This document shows positions 8,964-17,085 of a DNA stretch of 64,000 nucleotides, piece after piece (position 1 is the stretch's first letter; every line of letters begins with the position of its first letter). The position numbers were made by a program, and so were the translations under genes. The DNA comes from an uncultured Oribacterium sp. (GTDB lineage: Bacteria; Bacillota; Clostridia; Lachnospirales; Lachnospiraceae). The stretch is from positions 12,601-76,600 of the forward strand of contig CALAOB010000098.1 of assembly GCA_937927445.1 (NCBI GenBank), written 5' to 3'. Under the pieces are notes generated by a model. That model was given only the letters and a program-made list of their open reading frames with translations, was not told the DNA's origin and made no database searches.

Positions 8964-10370
8964 TTAAACTGGATACGCCTTGTTCTCCTTGTCGCCAGCG
9001 GTTGCGGCGAAGCCGGTCTGCTGTGCGTCACGGTAAGCAAAGAAATCCTTCGCTACAGCCGGGAACAGAGCGTAATCAAGTACGTCCTCCGGTGTCGGGT
9101 TCTTCACGAGCTTCTTGGTCTCCTCGGTGAACTGAGCCATCTGCGGAGCGATATGATCTGCAGGACGGTCGGTCATCTGGGTCTCGCCAGCCTTCAGAAC
9201 CTTCTTCATCATCTCCGGATCCATCGGCTTTACAGTGCGGCCGAACTCTCCGGCAACGAGCTTGTGAGACTCCTTCGGAACCATCTTATAACGCTCGCCG
9301 GTCAGGACGTTCATAACGGCCTGTGTACCAACGATCTGAGAAGACGGTGTTACGAGAGGCGGCTCACCGAAGTCCTTACGAACTCTCGGTACTTCCTCGA
9401 GAACGGCATTCAGCTTATCGATCTGACCAGCCTTGTCAAGCTGAGAGATGAGGTTACTGAGCATACCGCCTGGTACCTGGTAACGAAGGGTGTTGACATT
9501 TACGCCGAGCACCTTCGTAGACATAAGGCCGGACTTCAGGCACTCCTCACGATACGGTTCGAAGTACTTGGAAACCTCGATGAGCTTGTTTACATCGATG
9601 CCTGTATCGTACTCTGTACCCTCGAACGCCTTGACCATAACATCGGTCGAAGGCTGTGATGTACCGAGTGCAAACGGAGTGGAGGCGGTATCGATGATAT
9701 CTGCACCAGCCTCTACGCACTTCAGGTAGGTCATGGAAGCCATACCGGAGGTGTAGTGGGTGTGGATCTCGATCGGAAGGGAGGTTCCCTTCTTGAGTGC
9801 CTTCACGAGGTCATAACCTGCCTGCGGAAGCAGAAGGCCTGCCATATCCTTGATGCAGAGGGAATCTGCGCCGAGGGACTCAACATCACGTGCGAGGTTC
9901 TCCCAGTACTCGAGGGTATAGGCATCACCGAGTGTATAGCAGAGTGCGATCTGAGCGTGGCCGCCCTCCTTCTTGGTTGCCTTTACAGCGGTCTCGAGGT
10001 TACGGATATCGTTTAAGCAGTCGAAGATACGGATGATATCGATACCGTTTGCGATGGAACGCTCAACGAAGTTCTCTACAACATCATCTGCATAGTGATT
10101 GTAACCGAGGATGTTCTGGCCTCTGAAGAGCATCTGGAGCTTCGTGTTCTTGAAGTGCTTACGAAGCATACGAAGTCTCTCCCATGGATCCTCCTTCAGG
10201 AAACGAAGGCAGGAATCGAAGGTCGCACCGCCCCAACACTCTACGGCGTTGTAACCGATCTGATCCATGGTGTCCAGAATCGGCTCCATCTCGGAGCTCG
10301 GCATACGAGTTGCAATTAATGACTGGTGTGCATCACGCAGCACAGTCTCAGTGATTTTTACTTTAGCCAT
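8964..10370 (-). CDS. oadA: Oxaloacetate decarboxylase alpha-type carboxyltransferase
   Basis: 468 aa. Belongs to the pyruvate carboxylase B / OadA / transcarboxylase 5S group, which moves the carboxyl group between oxaloacetate (or pyruvate) and biotin. Seen: the N-terminal RDAHQSL signature, FRGQNILGY, the conserved Lys in CIKDMAGLL and the metal-site histidines in IHTHYTSG of a TIM-barrel carboxyltransferase. The usual C-terminal biotin domain is missing; it is supplied by separate genes upstream (11598-11966 and the end of 12005-13132). The start follows AGGAG. It is the last gene of a five-gene operon with the Na+-pump beta subunit just before it (16-nt gap). It could act as oxaloacetate decarboxylase or as the 5S part of a transcarboxylase; the sequence does not decide. 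Confidence 0.9.
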   Translation of the reverse strand: MAKVKITETVLRDAHQSLIATRMPSSEMEPILDTMDQIGYNAVECWGGATFDSCLRFLKEDPWERLRMLRKHFKNTKLQMLFRGQNILGYNHYADDVVENFVERSIANGIDIIRIFDCLNDIRNLETAVKATKKEGGHAQIALCYTLGDAYTLEYWENLARDVESLGADSLCIKDMAGLLLPQAGYDLVKALKKGTSLPIEIHTHYTSGMASMTYLKCVEAGADIIDTASTPFALGTSQPSTDVMVKAFEGTEYDTGIDVNKLIEVSKYFEPYREECLKSGLMSTKVLGVNVNTLRYQVPGGMLSNLISQLDKAGQIDKLNAVLEEVPRVRKDFGEPPLVTPSSQIVGTQAVMNVLTGERYKMVPKESHKLVAGEFGRTVKPMDPEMMKKVLKAGETQMTDRPADHIAPQMAQFTEETKKLVKNPTPEDVLDYALFPAVAKDFFAYRDAQQTGFAATAGDKENKAYPV

Positions 10371-10386
10371 TTTATCTCCTCTTTCA

Positions 10387-11535
10387 TTACTTCACGCCGT
10401 AAACAGCCATGAAGGTACCGGCTGCTACAGCAGTACCGATAACGCCTGCTACGTTCGGGCCCATGGCCTGCATGAGCAGGAAGTTTGTAGGATCAGCCTC
10501 AGAAGCCACCTTCTGGGATACACGCGCTGCCATCGGAACGGCAGATACACCGGCAGAACCGATGAGCGGGTTGATCTTATGACCAGAAACGACATACATG
10601 ATCTTACCGAGAACGACGCCGGCAGCGGTACCGAATGCGAAGGCAATCAGACCGAGGGCAACGATCTTCAGGGTATCGAGATTCAGGAATGCCTCAGCGG
10701 AAGTAGCACCACCTACAGACGTACCGAGCATGATAACGACGATGTACATCATCGCGTTCGATGCGGTCTCTGTGAGCTGCTTTACGACACCGGACTCCTT
10801 GAACAGGTTACCAAGCATCAGCATACCTACGAGCGGAGCCGTGGTCGGAAGAAGGATACATACGATGGTCGTAACGATGATCGGGAAGAGAATACGCTCA
10901 AGCTTCGATACCGGACGAAGCTGTGGCATTCTGGTCTTTCTCTCCTCCTCGGTGGTCAGCGCCTTCATGATCGGCGGCTGGATGATCGGAACGAGCGACA
11001 TGTAGGAATATGCCGCAACGGCGATCGGTCCGAGCAGAGAGGTCTGTCCGAGCTTATTGCACAGGAAGATGGAGGTAGGTCCATCGGCTCCACCGATGAT
11101 GGAGATGGCTGCCGCAGCGGCTCCGTTGAAGCCCATGAAAATCGCCATGAAATAAGCGGCATAAATACCAAACTGTGCAGCTGCACCGAGCAGGAAGGTG
11201 ATCGGGTTTGCAATCAGCGGGGAGAAGTCGGTCTGTGCGCCTACGCCCATGAAGATCAGGGACGGAAGAATCGTCCACTCATCCAGATGGAAGAAGTACC
11301 AAAGCAGTCCGCCTGTTCCATTGATGGAATCCTCCGGGCTCAGCATGATGTCCGGATAGATATTTACGAGCAGCATACCGAAGGCGATCGGAACCAGAAG
11401 AAGTGGCTCGAAGCCCTTGGCGATGGCAAGATACAGGAAAACGAATGCGACGATGATCATCAGCACATTTCCCCATGTCATGCTTACGAATGCTGTCTGC
11501 TGGAGCAGGTTTGTTAAGGTTTCTAATATATTCAT
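10387..11535 (-). CDS. oadB: Na+-translocating decarboxylase beta subunit
   Basis: 382 aa, a polytopic inner-membrane protein of the OadB/MmdB/GcdB family. In the known enzymes this subunit decarboxylates carboxybiotin and couples that to export of two Na+. Seen: about ten hydrophobic helices, the conserved region around GGADGPTSIFLCNKL, and the re-entrant SAGVSAVPMAARV segment near residue 330. The ribosome binding site GGAGG is 12 nt before the ATG, rather far. It lies between the free biotin carrier and the oadA-like gene and needs a biotinylated partner, so the pump must use one or both carriers of this operon. Substrate (oxaloacetate or methylmalonyl-CoA) is set by the carboxyltransferases, and both types are present here. 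Confidence 0.93.
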   Translation of the reverse strand: MNILETLTNLLQQTAFVSMTWGNVLMIIVAFVFLYLAIAKGFEPLLLVPIAFGMLLVNIYPDIMLSPEDSINGTGGLLWYFFHLDEWTILPSLIFMGVGAQTDFSPLIANPITFLLGAAAQFGIYAAYFMAIFMGFNGAAAAAISIIGGADGPTSIFLCNKLGQTSLLGPIAVAAYSYMSLVPIIQPPIMKALTTEEERKTRMPQLRPVSKLERILFPIIVTTIVCILLPTTAPLVGMLMLGNLFKESGVVKQLTETASNAMMYIVVIMLGTSVGGATSAEAFLNLDTLKIVALGLIAFAFGTAAGVVLGKIMYVVSGHKINPLIGSAGVSAVPMAARVSQKVASEADPTNFLLMQAMGPNVAGVIGTAVAAGTFMAVYGVK

Positions 11536-11597
11536 ATGTTTTTATAACCTCCAGTACAGCAAAATCAAATCAACACTTGACACGATCTGATCCGAGA

Positions 11598-11966
11598 TCA
11601 GTTCAGAGTTGCAAGAGTTGCACCTGACTCTACTGAATCACCAACAGAAACGTTGATGGAAGCTACGGTGCCATCCTGAGGTGCTACGATGTCGTTCTCC
11701 ATCTTCATGGCCTCAAGTACGAGGATCACGTCACCGCTCTTTACAGCATCGCCGACGTTCTTCTTTACTGCGAGGATCTTACCTGGCATCGGGGACTCTA
11801 CCTTTACGGCACCCTGTGCGCCGGCCGGAGCTGCGGCTGGAGCCGGAGCGGCTGCTGGTGCTGCTGCAGGAGCAGCTGCTGCCTTCGGTGCAGATGCTAC
11901 GCTGCCACCCTCTTCTACGGTTACGTCATAAGCGACGCCATTTACGGTAATAGTATATTTCTTCAT
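11598..11966 (-). CDS. Biotin carboxyl carrier protein of the Na+ pump
   Basis: 122 aa. A short beta-strand start (MKKYTITVNGVAYDVTVEEGG), an Ala/Pro-rich flexible linker (about 28-50) and a C-terminal biotinyl domain with the biotinylation motif EAMKMEN, Lys at about 87. This matches MmdC/GcdC-type carriers and the 1.3S subunit of transcarboxylase. It shuttles the carboxyl group from a carboxyltransferase to the membrane beta subunit. The last 69 residues differ at only two positions from the C-terminal domain of the upstream gene 12005-13132, although the DNA has many silent differences. The two stand next to each other, so they arose by duplication and have been kept alike. Confidence 0.92.
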   Translation of the reverse strand: MKKYTITVNGVAYDVTVEEGGSVASAPKAAAAPAAAPAAAPAPAAAPAGAQGAVKVESPMPGKILAVKKNVGDAVKSGDVILVLEAMKMENDIVAPQDGTVASINVSVGDSVESGATLATLN

Positions 11967-12004
11967 TTTAATACCTCTCGAATTCTAAAGGGCTATACCC
12001 CAAC

Positions 12005-13132
12005 TCAGTTTAATGTTGCAAGTGTTGCGCCGGACTCTACGGAGTCACCGACGGAAACATTGATCGATGCGACAGTACCATCCTGTGGAGCCACGATCTC
12101 GTTCTCCATCTTCATCGCCTCGAGGATGAGGATGACGTCACCGCTCTTCACCGCGTCGCCGACGTTCTTCTTCACAGCGAGGATCTTACCTGGCATCGGG
12201 GACTCTACCTTTACGGAGCCCTGTGCGCCTGCCGGTGCTGCGGTCGGAGCCGGAGCGGCAGCTGCAACTGGTGCAGCGGCTGGTACCACGGAAGTTACGA
12301 CCGGTGCGGAAGCGACGGTCTCAGAAGCAGCTGGTGCGAAGCTGCGGGAACGAAGCGGACGTACGAAGAGACCATTCTGAAGTGTCGGTCCCGGTACGAA
12401 GCCATTGTCGCCCTGCTCACCTGCAGTATCTGCCTCGTATGCTGCGATCGCTGCGGCGATGACCGCCTGCATCACATCGTCCTGCTTAGCAGCCGGAGCC
12501 GGTGCTGCGGCCTTCGGTGCCGGTGCTGCAACCTTCGGAGCCGGAGCCGGTGCCTTCTGTCCCTTCGCCTTCTTCTCAAATACACTGATGTACTTGAACA
12601 GGGAAATCACCCAGGCGATGAAGATGAGAACGACGAATACGGTACCCATGCCGACTGCGAGGTTTGCGCCTGCATCCTCCATCTGCTCAGCGAGTGAGTA
12701 GTGCGGCTCGAAGGTCATCTCGGTCGTCTTACCGGTCAGCTCATTGAGGCCGAGGGTAAGCTTCAGGGTTCTCTTCTCAAATGTTGAATTAATCTCGATG
12801 GAATAGCCATCTTCTGTCTTGGATGCAACTGCATCGTCTACACTGACGAAGGCACCGAGACGATCCTTATCATTCAGATAATTGGTAAGGCCGTTGTAGG
12901 TGATTTCATCCTTTGTCTTGTATGCGGACTTGATCTGAGACTCGATCTCAGCATCGCTCAGAGCATAGATGCTCTGCTCTGCATACTGCTTTGCCTGCTC
13001 CTCAAGTGCGGACTTCACGGATGGGTCGATGGCCTCTACCGTGTCCTTCGTTGAGCTTCCGCAAGCTGCCAGTGTAAGAACGGAAAGTGCAAGAGCAAAA
13101 CAGAGAGCAGCTTTTCTAAACCACTGTTTCAT
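12005..13132 (-). CDS. OadG-like lipoprotein/membrane subunit fused to a biotin domain
   Basis: 375 aa from ATG 13132 (AGGAG 5 nt upstream). N-terminus: lipoprotein signal with lipobox LAAC, then an exported alpha/beta domain (about 25-150, DUF3887-like by appearance), one TM helix (about 153-180, GTVFVVLIFIAWVISLFKYI) of the OadG type, a long Ala/Pro/Lys linker (about 185-300) and a cytoplasmic biotinyl domain with EAMKMEN. Gamma subunits hold the carboxyltransferase to the beta subunit in known pumps; here that subunit itself carries biotin. It sits between the MmdA-like carboxyltransferase and the free biotin carrier. The fusion gives the complex a membrane-tethered carrier in addition to the soluble one. 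Confidence 0.85.
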   Translation of the reverse strand: MKQWFRKAALCFALALSVLTLAACGSSTKDTVEAIDPSVKSALEEQAKQYAEQSIYALSDAEIESQIKSAYKTKDEITYNGLTNYLNDKDRLGAFVSVDDAVASKTEDGYSIEINSTFEKRTLKLTLGLNELTGKTTEMTFEPHYSLAEQMEDAGANLAVGMGTVFVVLIFIAWVISLFKYISVFEKKAKGQKAPAPAPKVAAPAPKAAAPAPAAKQDDVMQAVIAAAIAAYEADTAGEQGDNGFVPGPTLQNGLFVRPLRSRSFAPAASETVASAPVVTSVVPAAAPVAAAAPAPTAAPAGAQGSVKVESPMPGKILAVKKNVGDAVKSGDVILILEAMKMENEIVAPQDGTVASINVSVGDSVESGATLATLN

Positions 13133-13146
13133 TCTGTCTCCTCTCA

Positions 13147-14502
13147 TTAAACGGTGCCACTCTTCTTGTCAGGTCTGTATACGCTCTTATAGCCGAGCAT
13201 CTGAAGTGCAGCTGCGATTCTCTGTCTGGTCTCCTCCGGAGCGATGATCTCATCGACATAGCCGCGCTTTGCAGCAGCGAGTGCCGTGTTCTCGGAAGCG
13301 AACTTCTTCTCTGCCTCTGCATCGCCGTCAGCGACTACCTTGGCAGCCTGTGCAGCGTCCATCACACCGATCTTTGAGTTGTTAAATGCATAAACCACGT
13401 CCGCGCCGAGTGCCTTTGCACCGAAGCTGAGGCCTGCTGTACCGAGTGCGTTCTTTACAACGGTGATCATCGGAACGTCTGCATTTGCATAGGCATAAGC
13501 GAGCTTGGCAGCAGAGGTCGGCATATGGCTCTCTGTGCACTCTGTATTCTTGTAGGAAGTCACGTCAACGACCGTGATGACCGGAAGGTCATAAGCATTG
13601 GCGAAGGTAACCAGCTTGGCAGCCTTCTCTGCACCCTTCCATGTAAGTGCCTTCTCCTTGTTTGCAACGATTGCAACGGTCTCGCCACCGATCTGAGCAA
13701 AACCGGTTACAACATCATGGGAATAGCCCTTCTTGGTCTCGATGAATACACCGTTATCCGCGAGCTGCTTCACAGCCTCGTCTGCAGACAGGGTATCGAA
13801 GCCGCTTACGGCACGGTTCAGATCATCGATGCACTCGTCGAGTACGCCACCGTCCTCACAGTTGCCCGGAAGTACGGAAACGACCTTACGAATCTGAGCG
13901 AAAACCTCATCCTCTGTACCATCGAAGTCTACGAGGCCATACTCCTCGCGCTTTGCTGCCTTTGCGATCGCGTCATCCTTGTTACCAAGAACGGCATCCG
14001 GAGCATTGACATAGGCCTTTGCGCCCTCTGCCATCAGTACGTAATCGGACAGGCCGGCAAGAACGGTGAGTCCGCCACCACAGTTGCCGAAGATGGCTGT
14101 GATCTGTGGGATCTGACCGCTGGCCAGGGTCTGCTTCTTGTAGATGCGGCCGAGACCGAAAAGTGCGTCATTTGCCTCCTCGAGGCGTACGCCGGTGCAA
14201 TCGAGAAGAGCGATGACCGGAGCCTGATTCTTCATGGCCATAGAATAGATGCTGGCGATCTTTCTCGCGTGCATCTCACCGATGGAACCGCCGAGAACAG
14301 CTGCGTTCTGTGCATATACATACACGAGGTTGCCGTCGATGGTTCCATAACCGGTAACAACACCGTCAGATGGTGCCTTCTTCTCAGCCATGTTAAAGTC
14401 TGTTGATCTTGCTTCCACAAGACGGCCAACTTCAACGAAGCTGAATTCATCGAGCAGTGACTGAATTCTCGTCAGAGCGGATGATGTTGACTGATTATCC
14501 AT
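13147..14502 (-). CDS. MmdA/12S-type acyl-CoA carboxyltransferase
   Basis: 451 aa, shorter than the usual ~510 of MmdA or the 12S subunit of transcarboxylase. Two crotonase-fold halves are visible, with the oxyanion-forming glycine-rich segments FGNCGGGLTVLAG and the C-terminal NALGTAGLSFGAKALGAD. The family moves a carboxyl group between an acyl-CoA (methylmalonyl-, malonyl- or glutaconyl-CoA) and biotin. First gene of the operon, start after GGAGG, with promoter 14564-14592. Together with the oadA-like gene, the cluster has both an acyl-CoA-type and a keto-acid-type carboxyltransferase, biotin carriers and the Na+ pump. That set would allow either a transcarboxylase or a pump. Acyl-CoA specificity is not clear. 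Confidence 0.8.
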   Translation of the reverse strand: MDNQSTSSALTRIQSLLDEFSFVEVGRLVEARSTDFNMAEKKAPSDGVVTGYGTIDGNLVYVYAQNAAVLGGSIGEMHARKIASIYSMAMKNQAPVIALLDCTGVRLEEANDALFGLGRIYKKQTLASGQIPQITAIFGNCGGGLTVLAGLSDYVLMAEGAKAYVNAPDAVLGNKDDAIAKAAKREEYGLVDFDGTEDEVFAQIRKVVSVLPGNCEDGGVLDECIDDLNRAVSGFDTLSADEAVKQLADNGVFIETKKGYSHDVVTGFAQIGGETVAIVANKEKALTWKGAEKAAKLVTFANAYDLPVITVVDVTSYKNTECTESHMPTSAAKLAYAYANADVPMITVVKNALGTAGLSFGAKALGADVVYAFNNSKIGVMDAAQAAKVVADGDAEAEKKFASENTALAAAKRGYVDEIIAPEETRQRIAAALQMLGYKSVYRPDKKSGTV

Positions 14503-14563
14503 TTTTTATCCTCCATTTCGTATCTAAACAAAGGGAAAAAAATCCCCGGTTTATGACGTATAT

Positions 14564-14592
14564 ATTGTATATGAAGCCCATTTATAATTCAA
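14564..14592 (-). promoter_or_regulatory. Sigma-A promoter of the decarboxylase operon
   Basis: Minus strand: TTGAAT (14592-14587), 17-nt spacer, TACAAT (14569-14564), about 60 nt upstream of the first start codon. It overlaps the inverted repeat at 14577-14603. Confidence 0.75.
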
Positions 14593-14603
14593 CCCGAAAT
14601 GGG
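14577..14603. promoter_or_regulatory. Inverted repeat across the -35 box, putative operator
   Basis: CCCATTT and AAATGGG are separated by 13 bp, centred on the -35 region of the decarboxylase promoter. On the plus strand the right arm is followed by GCTTTTTT, so it could also act as a terminator in that direction, but no plus-strand gene precedes it. Confidence 0.45.
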
Positions 14604-14736
14604 TGCTTTTTTCAATCTTTGTGAAAGTAATATCAGGTATAATGCTGACATTATAAGGCCGCGAATATATGGTTTATAAGGATTTTCTTATACAATGTTG
14701 GCTTTTTCACAAAAACAGACACGGATTTTCGATGCC

Positions 14737-14763
14737 TTAAAATGAAATTTATTTTCATTTTAA
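14737..14763. other. AT-rich hairpin in the 14503-14850 gap
   Basis: TTAAAATGAAA and TTTCATTTTAA pair around a short loop. It lies after the RNA methyltransferase stop codon (14851) and could end that transcript, but there is no clean T-run after it. The rest of the 348-bp gap holds the operon promoter and nothing else I can support. Confidence 0.4.
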
Positions 14764-14850
14764 GCGGATTTACCGTTCTGTTTTTTATCATAAGCACCGA
14801 TCCGTGAAGGCAGCAGGATGCCGCTTCCTTTTCTTCCTGCTGTGCCTGCT

Positions 14851-16236
14851 TCAGACGAAGCGCAGTCCCTTCGGGAAATGATTCTTCAGCTGTCCGTTTA
14901 CGAGCTTTCCGAGTCCGAGGGCAACGCCGTCGGCGCAGACGATGCACCAGCCCTTCCCGCTGACGCCCTCCGGTGCCGTGATCTGCAGTCCGCGAAGATA
15001 CTGGTCGATGCGCGGATCGGTCGCCGGGTAGCTGCAGCACTGGAGCTCAAACTGCTGAAGCTCTGCTGCATCTGCCGGATTCAGTACATGGCTCAGCGCA
15101 TGCGCCGGCTCTGTCCGGTTCTTCAGGTTCGTTTCCGACTGAATGCCGGCACGGAGACAGCGCAGTCCGCGAAGCTCCGGCAGTATCGACGGCACGAGAT
15201 ACCCCTGGTCCTTCACCTGCTGCTTTCTGTAGTCCTTCTCTTCGAATGGACGATCCGGTCCCGAGATGCACGTACCATACTGCGCCTCCAGTGCGGCCAG
15301 CGGATCGCTGCCGGCCTTCCGGAAGATCGCCATATAGTGTCCCTCTCCCGGCTCCCGCTGCGGCCAGACACGCTTCTCATAGAGGAGCGTGAGCTCTGGG
15401 AAAGTGGTGAGCAGATAATCCCGTATATCCTCATCCTCTTCTTTTTCGAAGGTACAGGTACTGTAGGCGAGGATACCCCCCGGGGCCAGCATACGATAGG
15501 CGTTTGCCGTAATCTCCCGCTGACGTTCCGCGCACATACGGACATTCTCCACTGACCACTCTGTGATCGCCGTGTCATCCTTCCGGAACATGCCTTCCCC
15601 GGAGCACGGTGCATCGACGAGCACCCTCGTGAAAAACTCCGGGAAGTGATCGGCGATTTTTCCTGTATCTTCGTTCAGGACGGCTGCATTCCGCAATCCC
15701 ATGCGCTCGATGTTTGAGCTGAGCGTTCGCGCCCGCAACGCGACATATTCGTTGGAAATCAGGAAACCGCCGGCATCCGCCGACAGCAGATCCGCGGCCT
15801 GCGTCGATTTTCCGCCCGGACTCGCACAGAGGTCGATCACCTGGTCGAAGGGACGGATCTGCATATGCTGTACGACCTGCATCGCCTCCGGTCCCTGGAT
15901 ATAGTAGAGTCCGGCTTCATGATAGGGATGCTTTCCCGGACGGATACCGATGGACTCGAGGTAGCGGTCATCGAGATAGAAGGACGTATACATCGTCTGT
16001 CCGCGGAAGGAGATCCTGCTGCTCTCCGGCATCGGCTTGAGATGCCAGTCCGCGACGAGCTTCGCGTAGCAGATCGCCTCCGGATCCGTGCTCTCCTCCA
16101 GCTCCATCAGCTTATGAAGATTCAGCCGTAGTCCCCGGACGGTCGGCTTCTCGAAACTCTCGAGAAATGCGTCATATTCCTCCTCTGAAAGAAGGGCTTT
16201 CATGCGGGTACAGAACTCCGCTGGTAATTGCTTCAT
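14851..16236 (-). CDS. NSUN/RsmF-type RNA cytosine-C5 methyltransferase
   Basis: 461 aa from ATG 16236 (GAGG 5 nt upstream; the frame stays open upstream but without a start site). N-terminal helical domain, Rossmann-fold SAM-binding core (motif I region LCASPGGKSTQAADL), and the two catalytic cysteines of the family, DAPCSGEGMF and YSTCTF. A C-terminal extension of about 170 residues, including RsmF_B/PUA-like sequence (CIVCADGVALGLGKL), matches Firmicutes RsmF-like proteins. It should methylate C5 of specific cytosines in 16S rRNA or tRNA. It is different from the RsmB homologue at 50983-52455. It forms a single-gene unit between the DUF6465 terminator and the decarboxylase operon. Confidence 0.88.
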   Translation of the reverse strand: MKQLPAEFCTRMKALLSEEEYDAFLESFEKPTVRGLRLNLHKLMELEESTDPEAICYAKLVADWHLKPMPESSRISFRGQTMYTSFYLDDRYLESIGIRPGKHPYHEAGLYYIQGPEAMQVVQHMQIRPFDQVIDLCASPGGKSTQAADLLSADAGGFLISNEYVALRARTLSSNIERMGLRNAAVLNEDTGKIADHFPEFFTRVLVDAPCSGEGMFRKDDTAITEWSVENVRMCAERQREITANAYRMLAPGGILAYSTCTFEKEEDEDIRDYLLTTFPELTLLYEKRVWPQREPGEGHYMAIFRKAGSDPLAALEAQYGTCISGPDRPFEEKDYRKQQVKDQGYLVPSILPELRGLRCLRAGIQSETNLKNRTEPAHALSHVLNPADAAELQQFELQCCSYPATDPRIDQYLRGLQITAPEGVSGKGWCIVCADGVALGLGKLVNGQLKNHFPKGLRFV

Positions 16237-16394
16237 ATTCACCTCACACTTATGATTCGTTCCTGTGATTACAGCCTGTTGGATCGGTTGACGCCTTTGA
16301 TCCTGTCCCTGCACGTACACGATCGAAGCCTCTCCGACGAGCTTCATCTCTACTGGTCGCTCGTATTTTATCAGATATCCGCACCGGATGTATA

Positions 16395-16429
16395 TAAAAA
16401 GAACGATTCACCTTTCGATGAATCGTTCT
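16395..16429 (-). terminator. Terminator of the Lys/Ala-rich protein gene
   Basis: Minus strand: AGAACGATTCATCG pairs with GGTGAATCGTTCT and is followed by TTTTATATA, about 20 nt after the stop codon. Confidence 0.88.
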
Positions 16430-16448
16430 CTATGATCGAAATGCTGAA

Positions 16449-16907
16449 TTACAGGTTTACTCTGTACTCCGGCTTACCCTCACCATCTACGGTGAAGTAT
16501 GCAGCCTGATCGTTTACGTTGATGTAAACATGGACATCCTTGACATCCTTCTTGATCTTCTCAGCCGCCTTCTGTGCGTCTGCAACGATCTTTGCAGGGT
16601 CAAAATCTCTGCCATCGATCTGTAATGTAACAGCTGTCTTCACTTCTGCCTTCGCCGGAGCGGTCTTCTTCTCTGCCGGCTTCTTCTCTACTGTCTTCTT
16701 CGCTGGAGCTGTCTTCTTTACTGGAGCGGTCTTCTTCTCAGCAGCAGTTTCCTTCTTCGGAGCCTCTGCCTTAACTGCTTCCTTTGCAGGAGCGGCCTTC
16801 TTCTCAGCAGCCTTCGCAGTCTCTGCTACAGCCTTCTTGATCTCAGCGAAAGACTCCTTCAGAGCTGCATCCTTCTTTACTTCTGTAGCCTTTGTCTTCT
16901 TCTCCAT
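16449..16907 (-). CDS. Lys/Ala-rich histone-like protein, DUF6465 type
   Basis: 152 aa. The first ~95 residues are Lys/Ala/Pro/Glu repeats (AEKKTAPVKKTAPAKK and similar), very like the tails of histone H1-like bacterial proteins. The last ~60 residues form a compact alpha/beta domain (LQIDGRDFDPAKIVADAQ...VHVYINVNDQAAYF) that I associate with DUF6465 of Lachnospiraceae. Start after GGAG, 7 nt spacing. Its promoter (16956-16984) has perfect consensus boxes and it has a strong terminator, so it is a highly expressed single-gene unit. DNA or RNA binding is a guess from charge and composition only; no function is established that I can cite. Confidence 0.75.
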   Translation of the reverse strand: MEKKTKATEVKKDAALKESFAEIKKAVAETAKAAEKKAAPAKEAVKAEAPKKETAAEKKTAPVKKTAPAKKTVEKKPAEKKTAPAKAEVKTAVTLQIDGRDFDPAKIVADAQKAAEKIKKDVKDVHVYINVNDQAAYFTVDGEGKPEYRVNL

Positions 16908-16955
16908 TTGATTATCTCCTTCTAAAATAACTAAAAAATTATTTAATTTTTAAGA

Positions 16956-16984
16956 ATTATATTTCGTGCAACCTCATTTGTCAA
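16956..16984 (-). promoter_or_regulatory. Perfect-consensus sigma-A promoter
   Basis: Minus strand: TTGACA (16984-16979), 17-nt spacer, TATAAT (16961-16956), about 48 nt before the start codon of the Lys/Ala-rich protein. Both hexamers match consensus at all six positions. Confidence 0.92.
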
Positions 16985-17003
16985 TGTGTTCACAGGGAAG
17001 CAT

Positions 17004-17050
17004 GCAGGAATCCCGTGATCCGTCTGTAAAACTTCTGTCACGATTCCTGC
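17004..17050 (-). terminator. Hairpin after the AI-2E-family transporter gene
   Basis: GCAGGAATC-GTGA pairs with TCAC-GATTCCTGC around a loop of about 19 nt. It lies 36 nt after the transporter stop codon. No T-run follows on the minus strand, so termination is uncertain. Confidence 0.4.
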
Positions 17051-17085
17051 TTTTGCGCTCTGCGCACCGATGTCCGGAGACGCGT

